Of a stretch of 7,699 bases of DNA, positions 1 to 6,955 are shown one piece after another. The notes beneath the pieces were generated by a model. It saw nothing but the letters and a program-made list of their open reading frames with translations, was not told where the DNA came from and did not search any database. The position numbers were made by a program, and so were the translations under genes. The DNA comes from Paracoccaceae bacterium (GTDB lineage: Bacteria > Pseudomonadota > Alphaproteobacteria > Rhodobacterales > Rhodobacteraceae): positions 1-7,699 of the forward strand of contig JALORM010000072.1 in the NCBI GenBank assembly GCA_025458985.1, given 5' to 3'. How positions within the stretch are numbered: position 1 is the first letter of the stretch; the number at the start of each line of letters is the position of its first letter.

Positions 1-756
1 GTTCACCCCGCCTTCGAGGGCTACCTCTCGCGCGTCGTCGGCTGGATGGAGGCCAAGGTCGAAAGCCTCGCCCGTTTCGCGGCCGACCCCTCGTCGGGCG
101 GCGGAATGCAGGCCTCGGACTACCTGATGCTGATGGTCCTGAACCGCGAGCTTCCGGTGCTTCGGCACCTCAAGGTCTCGGGCAAGGTCCATCCCGAACG
201 GCTCTATGAAAAGCTGATCTCGCTGGCGGGCGAGCTTGCCACCTTCGACCAGGGCGACCGGCACGCCGCCGACTACGGCGCCTACGACCACGACGACCCG
301 AAGAAGACCTTCACGCCCGTCGTCCAGGACATCCAGCGCCTGCTGGCGCGCGACGTCGGCCGCGCGGTGCGCCTGCCGCTGAAGGAGGTCCGGCCGAACA
401 GCTTCGCGGCGCTCGTCAACGACCGCAACCTCTTTGCGCAGGCGGCCTTCGTGGTCGAGGTGGGTGCCGGCCTGCCGCTGACCCAGGTGCAGCAGCAGTT
501 CCCGCAGCTCTGCAAGGTCGGGCCGTCGACGCGGATGAAGGAAATCATCAACAACAACCTTCCGGGCGTGCCGCTGATGCACCTGCCGAATCCGCCGCGG
601 CAGATCCGGGTGGTGGCCTCGAACGTCTACTTCCTTCTGGACAAGTCGACCGAGCTCTGGCGCGAATTCTCGGTCGCTCCTGCCATCGGGATGCACTTTG
701 CCGGAAGCTGGCCCGGCCTTAAGCTGGAGCTCTGGGCGATCCCGGAGAAGCTCTGA
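1..756 (+). CDS. tssK: T6SS baseplate protein TssK (ImpJ/VasE family), C-terminal part
   Basis: TssK is the trimeric T6SS baseplate adaptor that connects the cytoplasmic wedge to the TssL/TssM membrane complex. The frame is open from base 1 without a start, so the gene begins upstream. The 251 visible residues are a little over half of the usual roughly 440-450. Recognition rests on family-typical segments: the opening helix around GYLSRVVGWMEAKVE, the block N-R-E-L-P-V-L-R-H-L, then VHPERLYEKL followed by LAGELATF, and a C-terminal end near IGMHFAGSWPGLKLELW. The visible part includes the C-terminal head, which in characterised TssK proteins contacts the membrane complex. The stop (TGA 754-756) directly abuts the ATG of tssL with no spacer, which indicates cotranscription and probable translational coupling. 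An ATG at 46 lies inside the domain and is not the real start. Family assignment is firm; the missing N-terminus cannot be assessed. Confidence 0.95.
   Translation, partial: VHPAFEGYLSRVVGWMEAKVESLARFAADPSSGGGMQASDYLMLMVLNRELPVLRHLKVSGKVHPERLYEKLISLAGELATFDQGDRHAADYGAYDHDDPKKTFTPVVQDIQRLLARDVGRAVRLPLKEVRPNSFAALVNDRNLFAQAAFVVEVGAGLPLTQVQQQFPQLCKVGPSTRMKEIINNNLPGVPLMHLPNPPRQIRVVASNVYFLLDKSTELWREFSVAPAIGMHFAGSWPGLKLELWAIPEKL
744..747 (+). promoter_or_regulatory. Ribosome binding site of tssL
   Basis: GGAG lies nine bases before the ATG at 757 and inside the last codons of tssK. It supports 757 as the tssL start, together with the N-terminal sequence MSDKDKTVFG, which resembles the short acidic/threonine N-termini common in TssL proteins. 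Confidence 0.6.
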
Positions 757-2610
757 ATGAGCGACAAGGACAAGACCGTCTTCGGGCAGCCCCTGCCCAC
801 CCCGCCGCGCCCCGGGGGCGGAGGGCAGGGTGGCGGCGCCCCCGGTGGCCAGGGAGGCCAGGGTGGGGGCGAGAAGACGGTGTTCGGCGCCCCGATGCCT
901 CCGCCCGCGCCGCGTCCGCCGTACCCCCAGCCGGTGCCGCCCGCCCCGCAGGTGCCGGCGGGACGCGTCGCCCCCGCGAGCCCACCCCCGCCGATGCCGG
1001 GACAGTACCCTCCGCCGCGCCCTGCCTATCCGCCGCCGGGCACCGAGGATACCTGGCTGGGCGGGGCGCTGAACCCGGGAGGTGGCTACGGCCAGCCGCA
1101 CCCGCCGCAGCAGCCCTCCTGGCACGATCCGGCGCATGGTCAGCCCGGGTATGGCCAGCCGGGCTACGGACAGCCCGGCTACGGACAGCCCGGCTATGGC
1201 CAGCCCGGGTACGGACAGCCCGGCTACGGGTCGCCCCAAGGCTATCCGCCGCCCGGCTATCAGCAGCCGCAGTACCAGACGCCGCAGTACGTGCCGCAAA
1301 GCGTGCCGACGGGCGCCGAGATGTTCCCCGAGATCCCGCGCCCCGACGCGCAGCCGCAGCGCCAGGTCACGCCGCGCATCGCGCTTGCCGATGCGCTGCG
1401 GGCGACCGGTCTCGGCAAGGGCGGCTCGACCAACCCGCTGGTCGCGGCTGCGGCGAACCTGCTGATCCTGCTCGGCCGGCTTCGTACCGGCCTTGTCGAG
1501 ATGCAGGCCGGGCCGCTGATCGACCATGTCGCGCGCGAGATCGACGACTTCGAACGCAACGCGCTGGCCTCGGGCGTCGGCGCGCAGGACGCGCGCGAGG
1601 CCAAGTATGCGCTTTCGGCCACCGCCGACGACATCGTGCAGAACCTGCCGGGCGCCGACCGAACGACATGGCTGCAGTACTCGATGGTCGCCCGGTTCTT
1701 CGGCGAACGGTCGTCCGGCGTCGGCTTCTTCCGCCTGATGGATGACGCGATGAAGGCGCCCGGCCAGCGCTTTCACCTGCTGGAGCTGATGCTTACCTGC
1801 CTGTCGCTGGGGTTCGAGGGACAGTACCGCACGGCCCAGAACGGCGCGGTCGAACTGGCCCGCATCCGTGCGGCGATCTACGAGACGCTGCGCCGTGTCC
1901 ACCCGAGGCCCGACGACGACGTGTCAGTGCGCTGGGCTCCGGTGCCGATGGGCAAGCGGCGGCTTTCGGGGGGTGTGCCGCTCTGGATCGTGGCCGGAGT
2001 CGCCGCGGTTCTGGTGGTGGCCCTCTTCGCGACGCTGTCGACCCTGCTCGCCCGGCACGGCACGCAGGTGCAGTCCGACATCATCGCGATGCACCAGGGC
2101 CTGCCGGACGTGATCATCGAGAGGACCGAGCCCGTCGTGCAGGCCTACGTGGCACCGGACTCGACCCAGCTTCAGCGCATCCGTGACGGCCTCGCCGCCG
2201 CCATCGCCGATGGCCGCGTCGAGGTCGAGGCGAAGGGTGACTTCATCATGGTGCGCGTCGGCGACGCACTGCGCTTCCGCTCGGCCCGGGCCGAGCTCGA
2301 GAACGACTTCCTGCCGCTTGCGCAGGAAATCGGCCGCGCGCTTGACCCCGAACCCGGCCCGATCCTCGTGGCGGGCCACACCGACAGCCAGCGCCTGTCG
2401 GGACGCGGCCGGTTCAAGACGAACGAGGAACTGTCGGAGGCCCGTGCCCAGACCGTGGCCGACATCCTGGCCGGAACCCTCAGCGACGCAAGCCGCATCA
2501 CGGTGCAGGGCCTCGGCGCGGTCGAACCGATTGCCGACAACGAAACCCCCGAGGGACGCGCCAAGAACCGCCGCGTCGAGGTGATGATCGCCAAGGAGGG
2601 CACCTATTGA
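757..2610 (+). CDS. tssL: T6SS membrane-complex protein TssL with OmpA-like peptidoglycan-binding domain and long Pro/Gly/Gln-rich N-terminus
   Basis: TssL (DotU/IcmH/ImpK family) is an inner-membrane protein that forms the T6SS trans-envelope complex with TssM and TssJ and contacts the baseplate. Domains in order: residues 1-205 are a low-complexity extension rich in P, G, Q and Y, with repeated KTVFG motifs (T7, T41), a related DTWLG (T99) and six GQPGY pentapeptides (128-157). Residues about 206-395 are the DotU cytoplasmic core, marked by NPLVAAAANLL (226-236) and GRLR. Residues about 409-431 form one transmembrane helix (LWIVAGVAAVLVVALFATL). Residues about 490-612 are an OmpA-like periplasmic domain with GHTD (540-543), NEELSEARA and NRRVE (604-608), the usual peptidoglycan-contacting pattern. 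This is the 'specialised' TssL type that anchors to the cell wall itself rather than through a separate TagL-like protein. At 617 residues it is longer than a typical TssL-OmpA protein, mostly because of the extension. In Agrobacterium, TssL Thr14 is phosphorylated by PpkA and bound by Fha; a similar role for T7/T41 here is inference. Confidence 0.96.
   Translation: MSDKDKTVFGQPLPTPPRPGGGGQGGGAPGGQGGQGGGEKTVFGAPMPPPAPRPPYPQPVPPAPQVPAGRVAPASPPPPMPGQYPPPRPAYPPPGTEDTWLGGALNPGGGYGQPHPPQQPSWHDPAHGQPGYGQPGYGQPGYGQPGYGQPGYGQPGYGSPQGYPPPGYQQPQYQTPQYVPQSVPTGAEMFPEIPRPDAQPQRQVTPRIALADALRATGLGKGGSTNPLVAAAANLLILLGRLRTGLVEMQAGPLIDHVAREIDDFERNALASGVGAQDAREAKYALSATADDIVQNLPGADRTTWLQYSMVARFFGERSSGVGFFRLMDDAMKAPGQRFHLLELMLTCLSLGFEGQYRTAQNGAVELARIRAAIYETLRRVHPRPDDDVSVRWAPVPMGKRRLSGGVPLWIVAGVAAVLVVALFATLSTLLARHGTQVQSDIIAMHQGLPDVIIERTEPVVQAYVAPDSTQLQRIRDGLAAAIADGRVEVEAKGDFIMVRVGDALRFRSARAELENDFLPLAQEIGRALDPEPGPILVAGHTDSQRLSGRGRFKTNEELSEARAQTVADILAGTLSDASRITVQGLGAVEPIADNETPEGRAKNRRVEVMIAKEGTY
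1138..1227 (+). repeat. Six tandem 15-bp repeats encoding GQPGY inside tssL
   Basis: Six consecutive 15-base units (1138-1152, 1153-1167, 1168-1182, 1183-1197, 1198-1212, 1213-1227) each encode Gly-Gln-Pro-Gly-Tyr exactly. A degenerate continuation (GSPQGY, PPPGY, QQPQY, QTPQY) runs to about base 1290. Units 3 and 6 are identical at the DNA level (GGACAGCCCGGCTAC) and unit 4 differs from them only in its last base. The remaining differences lie at synonymous third positions (GGT/GGC/GGA, CCC/CCG, GGC/GGG, TAC/TAT). Because the unit is a multiple of three, gain or loss of copies would change the length of the TssL extension without breaking the frame. Confidence 0.95.
2593..2599 (+). promoter_or_regulatory. 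Strong ribosome binding site deciding the TTG start of tssM
   Basis: AAGGAGG, a near-perfect anti-16S match, lies inside the last codons of tssL and seven bases before TTG 2607-2609. No ATG lies close downstream in the tssM frame; the first is at 2667, within the segment leading into the first membrane helix. The site therefore selects the TTG as start and argues for efficient translation of tssM despite the rare start codon. Confidence 0.8.
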
Positions 2611-5600
2611 GGCTGTTCGGCTACATCCCGATCCCCAGCCCGCGCCGGCTTCTACGCGCGCGCTGGATGCGGGTGCCGCTGATCGTGATCGGCGTCCTGA
2701 GCATCCTTGCCGCGATCTGGTTCGGCCTGCCGATGACCGGGGTGGAATTCCTGGCGCAGGCATGGGTCCGCGCCGGGCTGATCGGCGCAATCCTCTTCGT
2801 GATCTTCCTGACCATGTTCCTGCGCTGGAACCGCCGCCGCCGTGCCGCCGCGGCGCTGGAGGAAAACCTGGTGCGCGAGCCGGTCGGCGACGCGCGGGTG
2901 CTGTCCGAGCGGATGCGCGAGGCGCTCGACAAGCTGAAGAAGTCGGGCGGCAAGACCTACCTCTACGACCTGCCCTGGTACATCATCATCGGCCCCCCCG
3001 GCGCCGGCAAGACGACTGCCCTGAAGAACGCCGGCATCGAGTTTCCCGGATCCAAGGGCCAGATCGATGCGGTCGAGGGCTTCGGCGGCACGAAGAACTG
3101 CGACTGGTGGTTCGCCGAGGACGCGGTGCTGATCGACACCGCCGGCCGCTACACCACCCAGGACAGCGACCGCGAGGCCGACGAGGCCAGTTGGAAGGCG
3201 TTCCTCGACCTGCTGAAGAAGGGCCGGCCGAACCAGCCGATCAACGGTGTGATCCTTGCGTTCTCGGCCGAGGACATGATGCGGGCAGGCCCCGGGCAAC
3301 TCGACGCGCAGGCCGAGACGGTGCGCGCGCGTCTGGCCGAGGTGCACGAGGTCCTGAAGATCGACTTTCCGGTCTATGTGCTCTTCACAAAGGCCGACCT
3401 GATCGCTGGCTTCCGCGAGTACTTCTCAAGTTTCAACCAGTCGCGACGCAAGGTTGTCTGGGGTGCGACCTTCCAGACCCGCGACCGGGCCGAGGCGACC
3501 CATGCCAAGGTGGCGACCGAGTTCGACGCGCTGGTGAGCCGGCTCAGCGACGAGGTCATCGACCGGATGAGCGAAGAGCCCGACGGCATCAGCCGGATCG
3601 CGATCTTCGGCCTGCCGGGGCAGATGGCGCTGCTGCGCGACAACGTGGTCGAGTTCCTGCGCCGGGTCTTCGAGCCGACGCGCTACAAGACCAACGCGAT
3701 CCTGCGGGGCTTCTACTTCACCTCGGGCACCCAGGAGGGCAACCCGATCGACCAGGTCCTGGGCGCCATGGCCCGCAACCAGGACGACGGCGCCTTCACG
3801 CCCGCCTTCATGTCGGGCAAGGGCAAGAGCTATTTCCTGCACGACCTTCTGAAGAAGGTGATCTTCGAGGAAAGCGACTGGGTCTCGACCGACGCGCGCG
3901 CGGTGCGGCGGGCGGCGGTGCTTCGGTCGCTGGGCCTTGGGACCATCGCGGTCGCCTCGCTTGGCGCGGCGGGGGTGTTCGGCTGGAGCTTCTGGCAGAA
4001 CACCCAGCTTCTGAATCGGGCCGAGGCGCAGGGCGCGGCCTACTTCGGCGCCGCCCAGAACGAGATCCGCCGCGAGGTGATCGACGACACGGACCCCTCG
4101 CTGGTCATGCCGCACCTGCAGGACCTGCGGATGATGACGGCCGGCTATGGCGACGAGCGCGAACCGACGCTGTGGGAGGGGATGGGCCTCGGCCAGCACC
4201 GGCGCGTGAACAACGCGGCCGAACGCGCCTATTCCGACGCGCTGGAACGGATGCTGCGCCCGCGCCTGATCCTGCACATGGAAAACGAGATCCCACGGCT
4301 GATCGTGGAAGGCGACACCGCGGGCGTCTACCGGGCACTCAAGGTCTACATCCTGCTTGGCGGTCAGCAGGGCGGCGCGCCCGACGATGCGGCGATCCAG
4401 ACCTACTTTGCCGAGGTCTGGCGCGGCCAGTTCGCCTCGGCCGGCCAGATCGCCGACCGCGACCGGCTGGAGGCGCACCTTGCCGCGATGCTGGAACTCG
4501 ACGATACCCGCACGCCGGGGATCGCCATCGACCCCGAGATCGTGCGCCGCGCGCAGGAGGTCATCGTCAACCTGCCGCTGGCCGAACAGGCCTACGCCTC
4601 GATCAAGGACCGCGCCGCGACCTCGGGCGTGCCGGACTTCAATCTGGTCGAACGTCTGTCGGGCCAGGTCGAGCAGGTGTTCCGCACCCGCGACGGCAGC
4701 GCGCTTGGCGACGTCGGGGTGCCGGCGCTCTTCACCTTCGAGGGATACTGGGGCTTCTTCCTCGACGAGCTGACGGCGGCGCGGCAGCGCCTGCAGGACG
4801 ACCAGTGGGTGCTGGGCGACGCAGCCGGGCGCGTCGGCTACGAAACCCAGCTGGCGGGGCTGGAGCGTGACCTGCATCGGCTCTACCAGGCCGATTTCGT
4901 CGAAAGCTGGAACGCGCTGTTCGCGCGGATCGAGCTTGCGCCCCTGTCCGCCGACGCCCCGGGCTTCGACGTCCTGGCCGCGGCGGCCTCACCAGTGGCC
5001 TCGCCGATCCTGGGGCTCGTGAAGGCGGTCGACGAAGAGACGCGCCTGACCCGGCTCTACGAGCAGATCGAAGGGCTGGATGCCGCGACGCTTGCCTCGC
5101 AGGGGCTTGGCGCGAACCTCGGCAGCGCGGTGATGAACCGCATCTACTCGCGCTCGGGCATGTTCCAGCGCGTGGTGATCGACAGCCTGCGCGACGGCGA
5201 GAAGGAACAGGCCAGGGCCGGCGGGGTCGAGGAAGACAGCCAGCGCCGTCAGGTGGAGCGGATCACCGAGCAATTCGCCAACTGGCACATCCTGTTGCGC
5301 GGGGCCGAAGGCCAGCGGCCCGTCGACGCGCTTCTGGCGAACCTGACCAAGCTGCGCGAGAACCGCCGCACGGCGGCGGCTGCGCCCTCGCCGACCGATG
5401 AGCAGCTTCTGCAGCCGATCCTGTCGACGCTGACGATGAACAACACCTCGCTGCCCGAGCCGATGGCGCAGTTCATGAACCAGGCCGAGGGCGAGTTCCG
5501 CGCGGTGGCCCAGAACGCCACCATGGCGCAGCTGAACCAGGCGCTGACCAGCGACGTGACCAGCGTCTGCCAGCAGACCATCGAGCCGGCCTTCCCCTTC

Positions 5601-6215
5601 GGCGGGGGGCGGCATGTGGCGCCGGCCACCTTCGGCCAGTTCTTCGGCCCCGGCGGCGCGATGGACCGCTACTACAGCACCTACCTCCAGCCGCATGTGA
5701 CGCGCACCTCGGCGGGGCTCCAGCCCATCGCAGGCAGCCCCATCGGCGACCGCATCTCGCCCACGACGCTGCGCCAGTTCGAGCGCGCCGAGGCGATCCG
5801 GGCGGCGTTCTTCGGATCGGGAAGCCCCGAGCCTCAGGTGGCGATGTTCATCAGCCACGAGGCGTCGAGCCCGTCGGTCGAGCTTGCGGTGCTGACCGTC
5901 AACGGCACCGAGGTGAAGACCCGTCCCAACGACACGCCGGCGGCTGCGGTCTGGCCGGGCGCGAGTACCGGGGTGATGCTCCAGCTCTTCCCGCAGGAAG
6001 ATGGCCGGCCCAACGCCCAGCAGTTCAGCGACGGGCGCTGGGCGATCGTCGATTTCCTGCGGCAGGGCGGGGCGCGGGCCTCGGGCAACGTCGCCACCCT
6101 GACGCACCAGATCGGCGGGCGCTCGATCACCTACCGGATCGAGTTCGAAAGCACGACCGTTCCGTTCCTGATGCCCGAGCTGTCCGACTTCTCCTGCCCG
6201 ACCAGCCTGGAATGA
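2607..6215 (+). CDS. tssM: T6SS inner-membrane NTPase-like protein TssM (IcmF/VasK family)
   Basis: TssM is the large inner-membrane component of the T6SS trans-envelope complex. It binds TssL in the membrane, and its periplasmic part reaches TssJ. At 1202 residues it has the normal family length. Two N-terminal transmembrane helices (about 22-41 and 55-72) are followed by a cytoplasmic NTPase domain with an intact Walker A, GPPGAGKT (129-136), DTAGR (177-181, Walker B/G3-like) and TKAD (261-264, the G4-like base-recognition motif). A third transmembrane helix lies at about 442-462. The periplasmic remainder ends with family-typical blocks: C988 followed by FPF (996-998), FFGPGG (1012-1017), WPG (1116-1118) and DGRWAIVDFL around W1145. 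Translation starts at TTG, supported by the AAGGAGG site. The TTG overlaps the tssL stop as TTGA, and the gene's own TGA overlaps the tagF ATG as ATGA, so both ends suggest translational coupling. In Agrobacterium the TssM Walker motif matters for secretion, while in some other T6SS it is dispensable; the intact motif suggests, but does not prove, NTP use here. Confidence 0.97.
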   Translation: MRLFGYIPIPSPRRLLRARWMRVPLIVIGVLSILAAIWFGLPMTGVEFLAQAWVRAGLIGAILFVIFLTMFLRWNRRRRAAAALEENLVREPVGDARVLSERMREALDKLKKSGGKTYLYDLPWYIIIGPPGAGKTTALKNAGIEFPGSKGQIDAVEGFGGTKNCDWWFAEDAVLIDTAGRYTTQDSDREADEASWKAFLDLLKKGRPNQPINGVILAFSAEDMMRAGPGQLDAQAETVRARLAEVHEVLKIDFPVYVLFTKADLIAGFREYFSSFNQSRRKVVWGATFQTRDRAEATHAKVATEFDALVSRLSDEVIDRMSEEPDGISRIAIFGLPGQMALLRDNVVEFLRRVFEPTRYKTNAILRGFYFTSGTQEGNPIDQVLGAMARNQDDGAFTPAFMSGKGKSYFLHDLLKKVIFEESDWVSTDARAVRRAAVLRSLGLGTIAVASLGAAGVFGWSFWQNTQLLNRAEAQGAAYFGAAQNEIRREVIDDTDPSLVMPHLQDLRMMTAGYGDEREPTLWEGMGLGQHRRVNNAAERAYSDALERMLRPRLILHMENEIPRLIVEGDTAGVYRALKVYILLGGQQGGAPDDAAIQTYFAEVWRGQFASAGQIADRDRLEAHLAAMLELDDTRTPGIAIDPEIVRRAQEVIVNLPLAEQAYASIKDRAATSGVPDFNLVERLSGQVEQVFRTRDGSALGDVGVPALFTFEGYWGFFLDELTAARQRLQDDQWVLGDAAGRVGYETQLAGLERDLHRLYQADFVESWNALFARIELAPLSADAPGFDVLAAAASPVASPILGLVKAVDEETRLTRLYEQIEGLDAATLASQGLGANLGSAVMNRIYSRSGMFQRVVIDSLRDGEKEQARAGGVEEDSQRRQVERITEQFANWHILLRGAEGQRPVDALLANLTKLRENRRTAAAAPSPTDEQLLQPILSTLTMNNTSLPEPMAQFMNQAEGEFRAVAQNATMAQLNQALTSDVTSVCQQTIEPAFPFGGGRHVAPATFGQFFGPGGAMDRYYSTYLQPHVTRTSAGLQPIAGSPIGDRISPTTLRQFERAEAIRAAFFGSGSPEPQVAMFISHEASSPSVELAVLTVNGTEVKTRPNDTPAAAVWPGASTGVMLQLFPQEDGRPNAQQFSDGRWAIVDFLRQGGARASGNVATLTHQIGGRSITYRIEFESTTVPFLMPELSDFSCPTSLE

Positions 6216-6955
6216 GTGGCCAGACCATGACGCTGACGGTCGGTATCCTCGGCAAGCACCCAGCCTTCGGCGACTTCCTCCGCCACGGCATCAGCGAAGA
6301 GGTTGCCGGCCGTCTGACCGGCTGGATCGACCCGACCCTGCATGCGCTGCGCGACCAGCAGGGCGACCGGTGGGAGGCGTTCTGGGACAGCGCGCGCGGG
6401 GTGCGTTTCTGGATCGGCCGGGCGGTGGCGGGCCGCACGCTCGCCGGCGTGTTCCTGCCCTCGCGCGACCGCGTCGGGCGGCGCTATCCGCTGGTGCTGG
6501 TGGCCGAGGGCGTGGACCTGCCTGCGCCGGTCGAAGCGCCCGACCAGGCCTTCCATGCGGCGCTGGAGGCCCATCTCGACGCCGTGCGTCCGGGCGAGGG
6601 GGCGCGGTCGCTGCTGGCCGGGCTCGACGCCGCGGCCCTGCCGGCGGCGCCCGAGCCGCCCGAGGCGCTGGCGCTTGGCCCGATCCTCTGGGCGCACCAC
6701 CCTGACGGTGATCTTGCGGCCCTGCTGGAAGCCGCCGCCCCCGTCGACCGGGCCCGCGCGCAGACCGCGCGCAGCTACTGGTGGGCGCCGGGCGCCGACG
6801 GTCGGCCGGCGATCTGGCTTGGCCAGCCGGGGCTTCCGGCGCCGGCGTCCCTGGGTTGGCTTCTGGGCGGCCTTCCCGCCGCTGCGCCCGCCGCCGACCC
6901 GGGCCGCCCGACTGAAAGCCCTGCCCCCGCGGACGAGGCTGCCCATGTTCCATAA
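6212..6955 (+). CDS. tagF: T6SS-associated repressor TagF
   Basis: TagF is a cytoplasmic post-translational repressor of T6SS. In Pseudomonas and Agrobacterium it acts by binding the FHA-domain protein Fha. The 247-residue product shows the family pattern: a short beta-strand start, then GKHPAFGDFLRH (14-25), the Trp-rich segment W53-W58, S-R-D-R-V-G-R-R-Y-P (84-93) and SYWW (188-191). The last 25 or so residues (from about 222) are a Pro/Ala/Asp-rich tail with no recognisable fold. The ATG overlaps the tssM stop as ATGA. No good Shine-Dalgarno site precedes it, so translation probably depends on ribosomes finishing tssM. An in-frame ATG at 6227 (residue M6) is a possible alternative start that would leave the domain intact. 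The 3' end overlaps pppA by 11 nt in another frame. In Agrobacterium tumefaciens TagF and PppA are one fused polypeptide; here they are separate. Confidence 0.93.
   Translation: MSGQTMTLTVGILGKHPAFGDFLRHGISEEVAGRLTGWIDPTLHALRDQQGDRWEAFWDSARGVRFWIGRAVAGRTLAGVFLPSRDRVGRRYPLVLVAEGVDLPAPVEAPDQAFHAALEAHLDAVRPGEGARSLLAGLDAAALPAAPEPPEALALGPILWAHHPDGDLAALLEAAAPVDRARAQTARSYWWAPGADGRPAIWLGQPGLPAPASLGWLLGGLPAAAPAADPGRPTESPAPADEAAHVP
6935..6938 (+). promoter_or_regulatory. Ribosome binding site of pppA
   Basis: GAGG lies six bases before ATG 6945 and inside the tail codons of tagF. It supports independent initiation of the phosphatase rather than readthrough from tagF. The next possible start would be well inside the PP2C domain. 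Confidence 0.55.

Noticed and set aside
814..870. G/C-rich short repeats encoding the Gly/Gln run of TssL, considered as a slippage or contingency locus
   Set aside because: The homopolymer runs are short and mixed in codons, so there is no long mononucleotide or perfect short tandem repeat that would support phase variation by slippage.
1474..1492. Inverted repeat GGCCGG / CCGGCC with a 7-base loop
   Set aside because: It falls in the conserved DotU core codons (LLGRLRTG) of tssL, has no T-run after it, and short GC-rich palindromes are expected by chance here.
2762..4870. A 702-codon open frame on the + strand inside tssM, in another reading frame
   Set aside because: It is Arg/Pro/Gly-rich with no recognisable domain, a typical out-of-frame shadow of high-GC coding sequence. 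The tssM frame carries all the conserved motifs.
3426..6107. Long reverse-strand open frames at 3426-4877 and 4989-6107 (and another at 6291-7580)
   Set aside because: They lie antisense to tssM, tagF and pppA, have Arg/Ala/His-rich composition without family motifs, and arise from the scarcity of stop codons in high-GC DNA.
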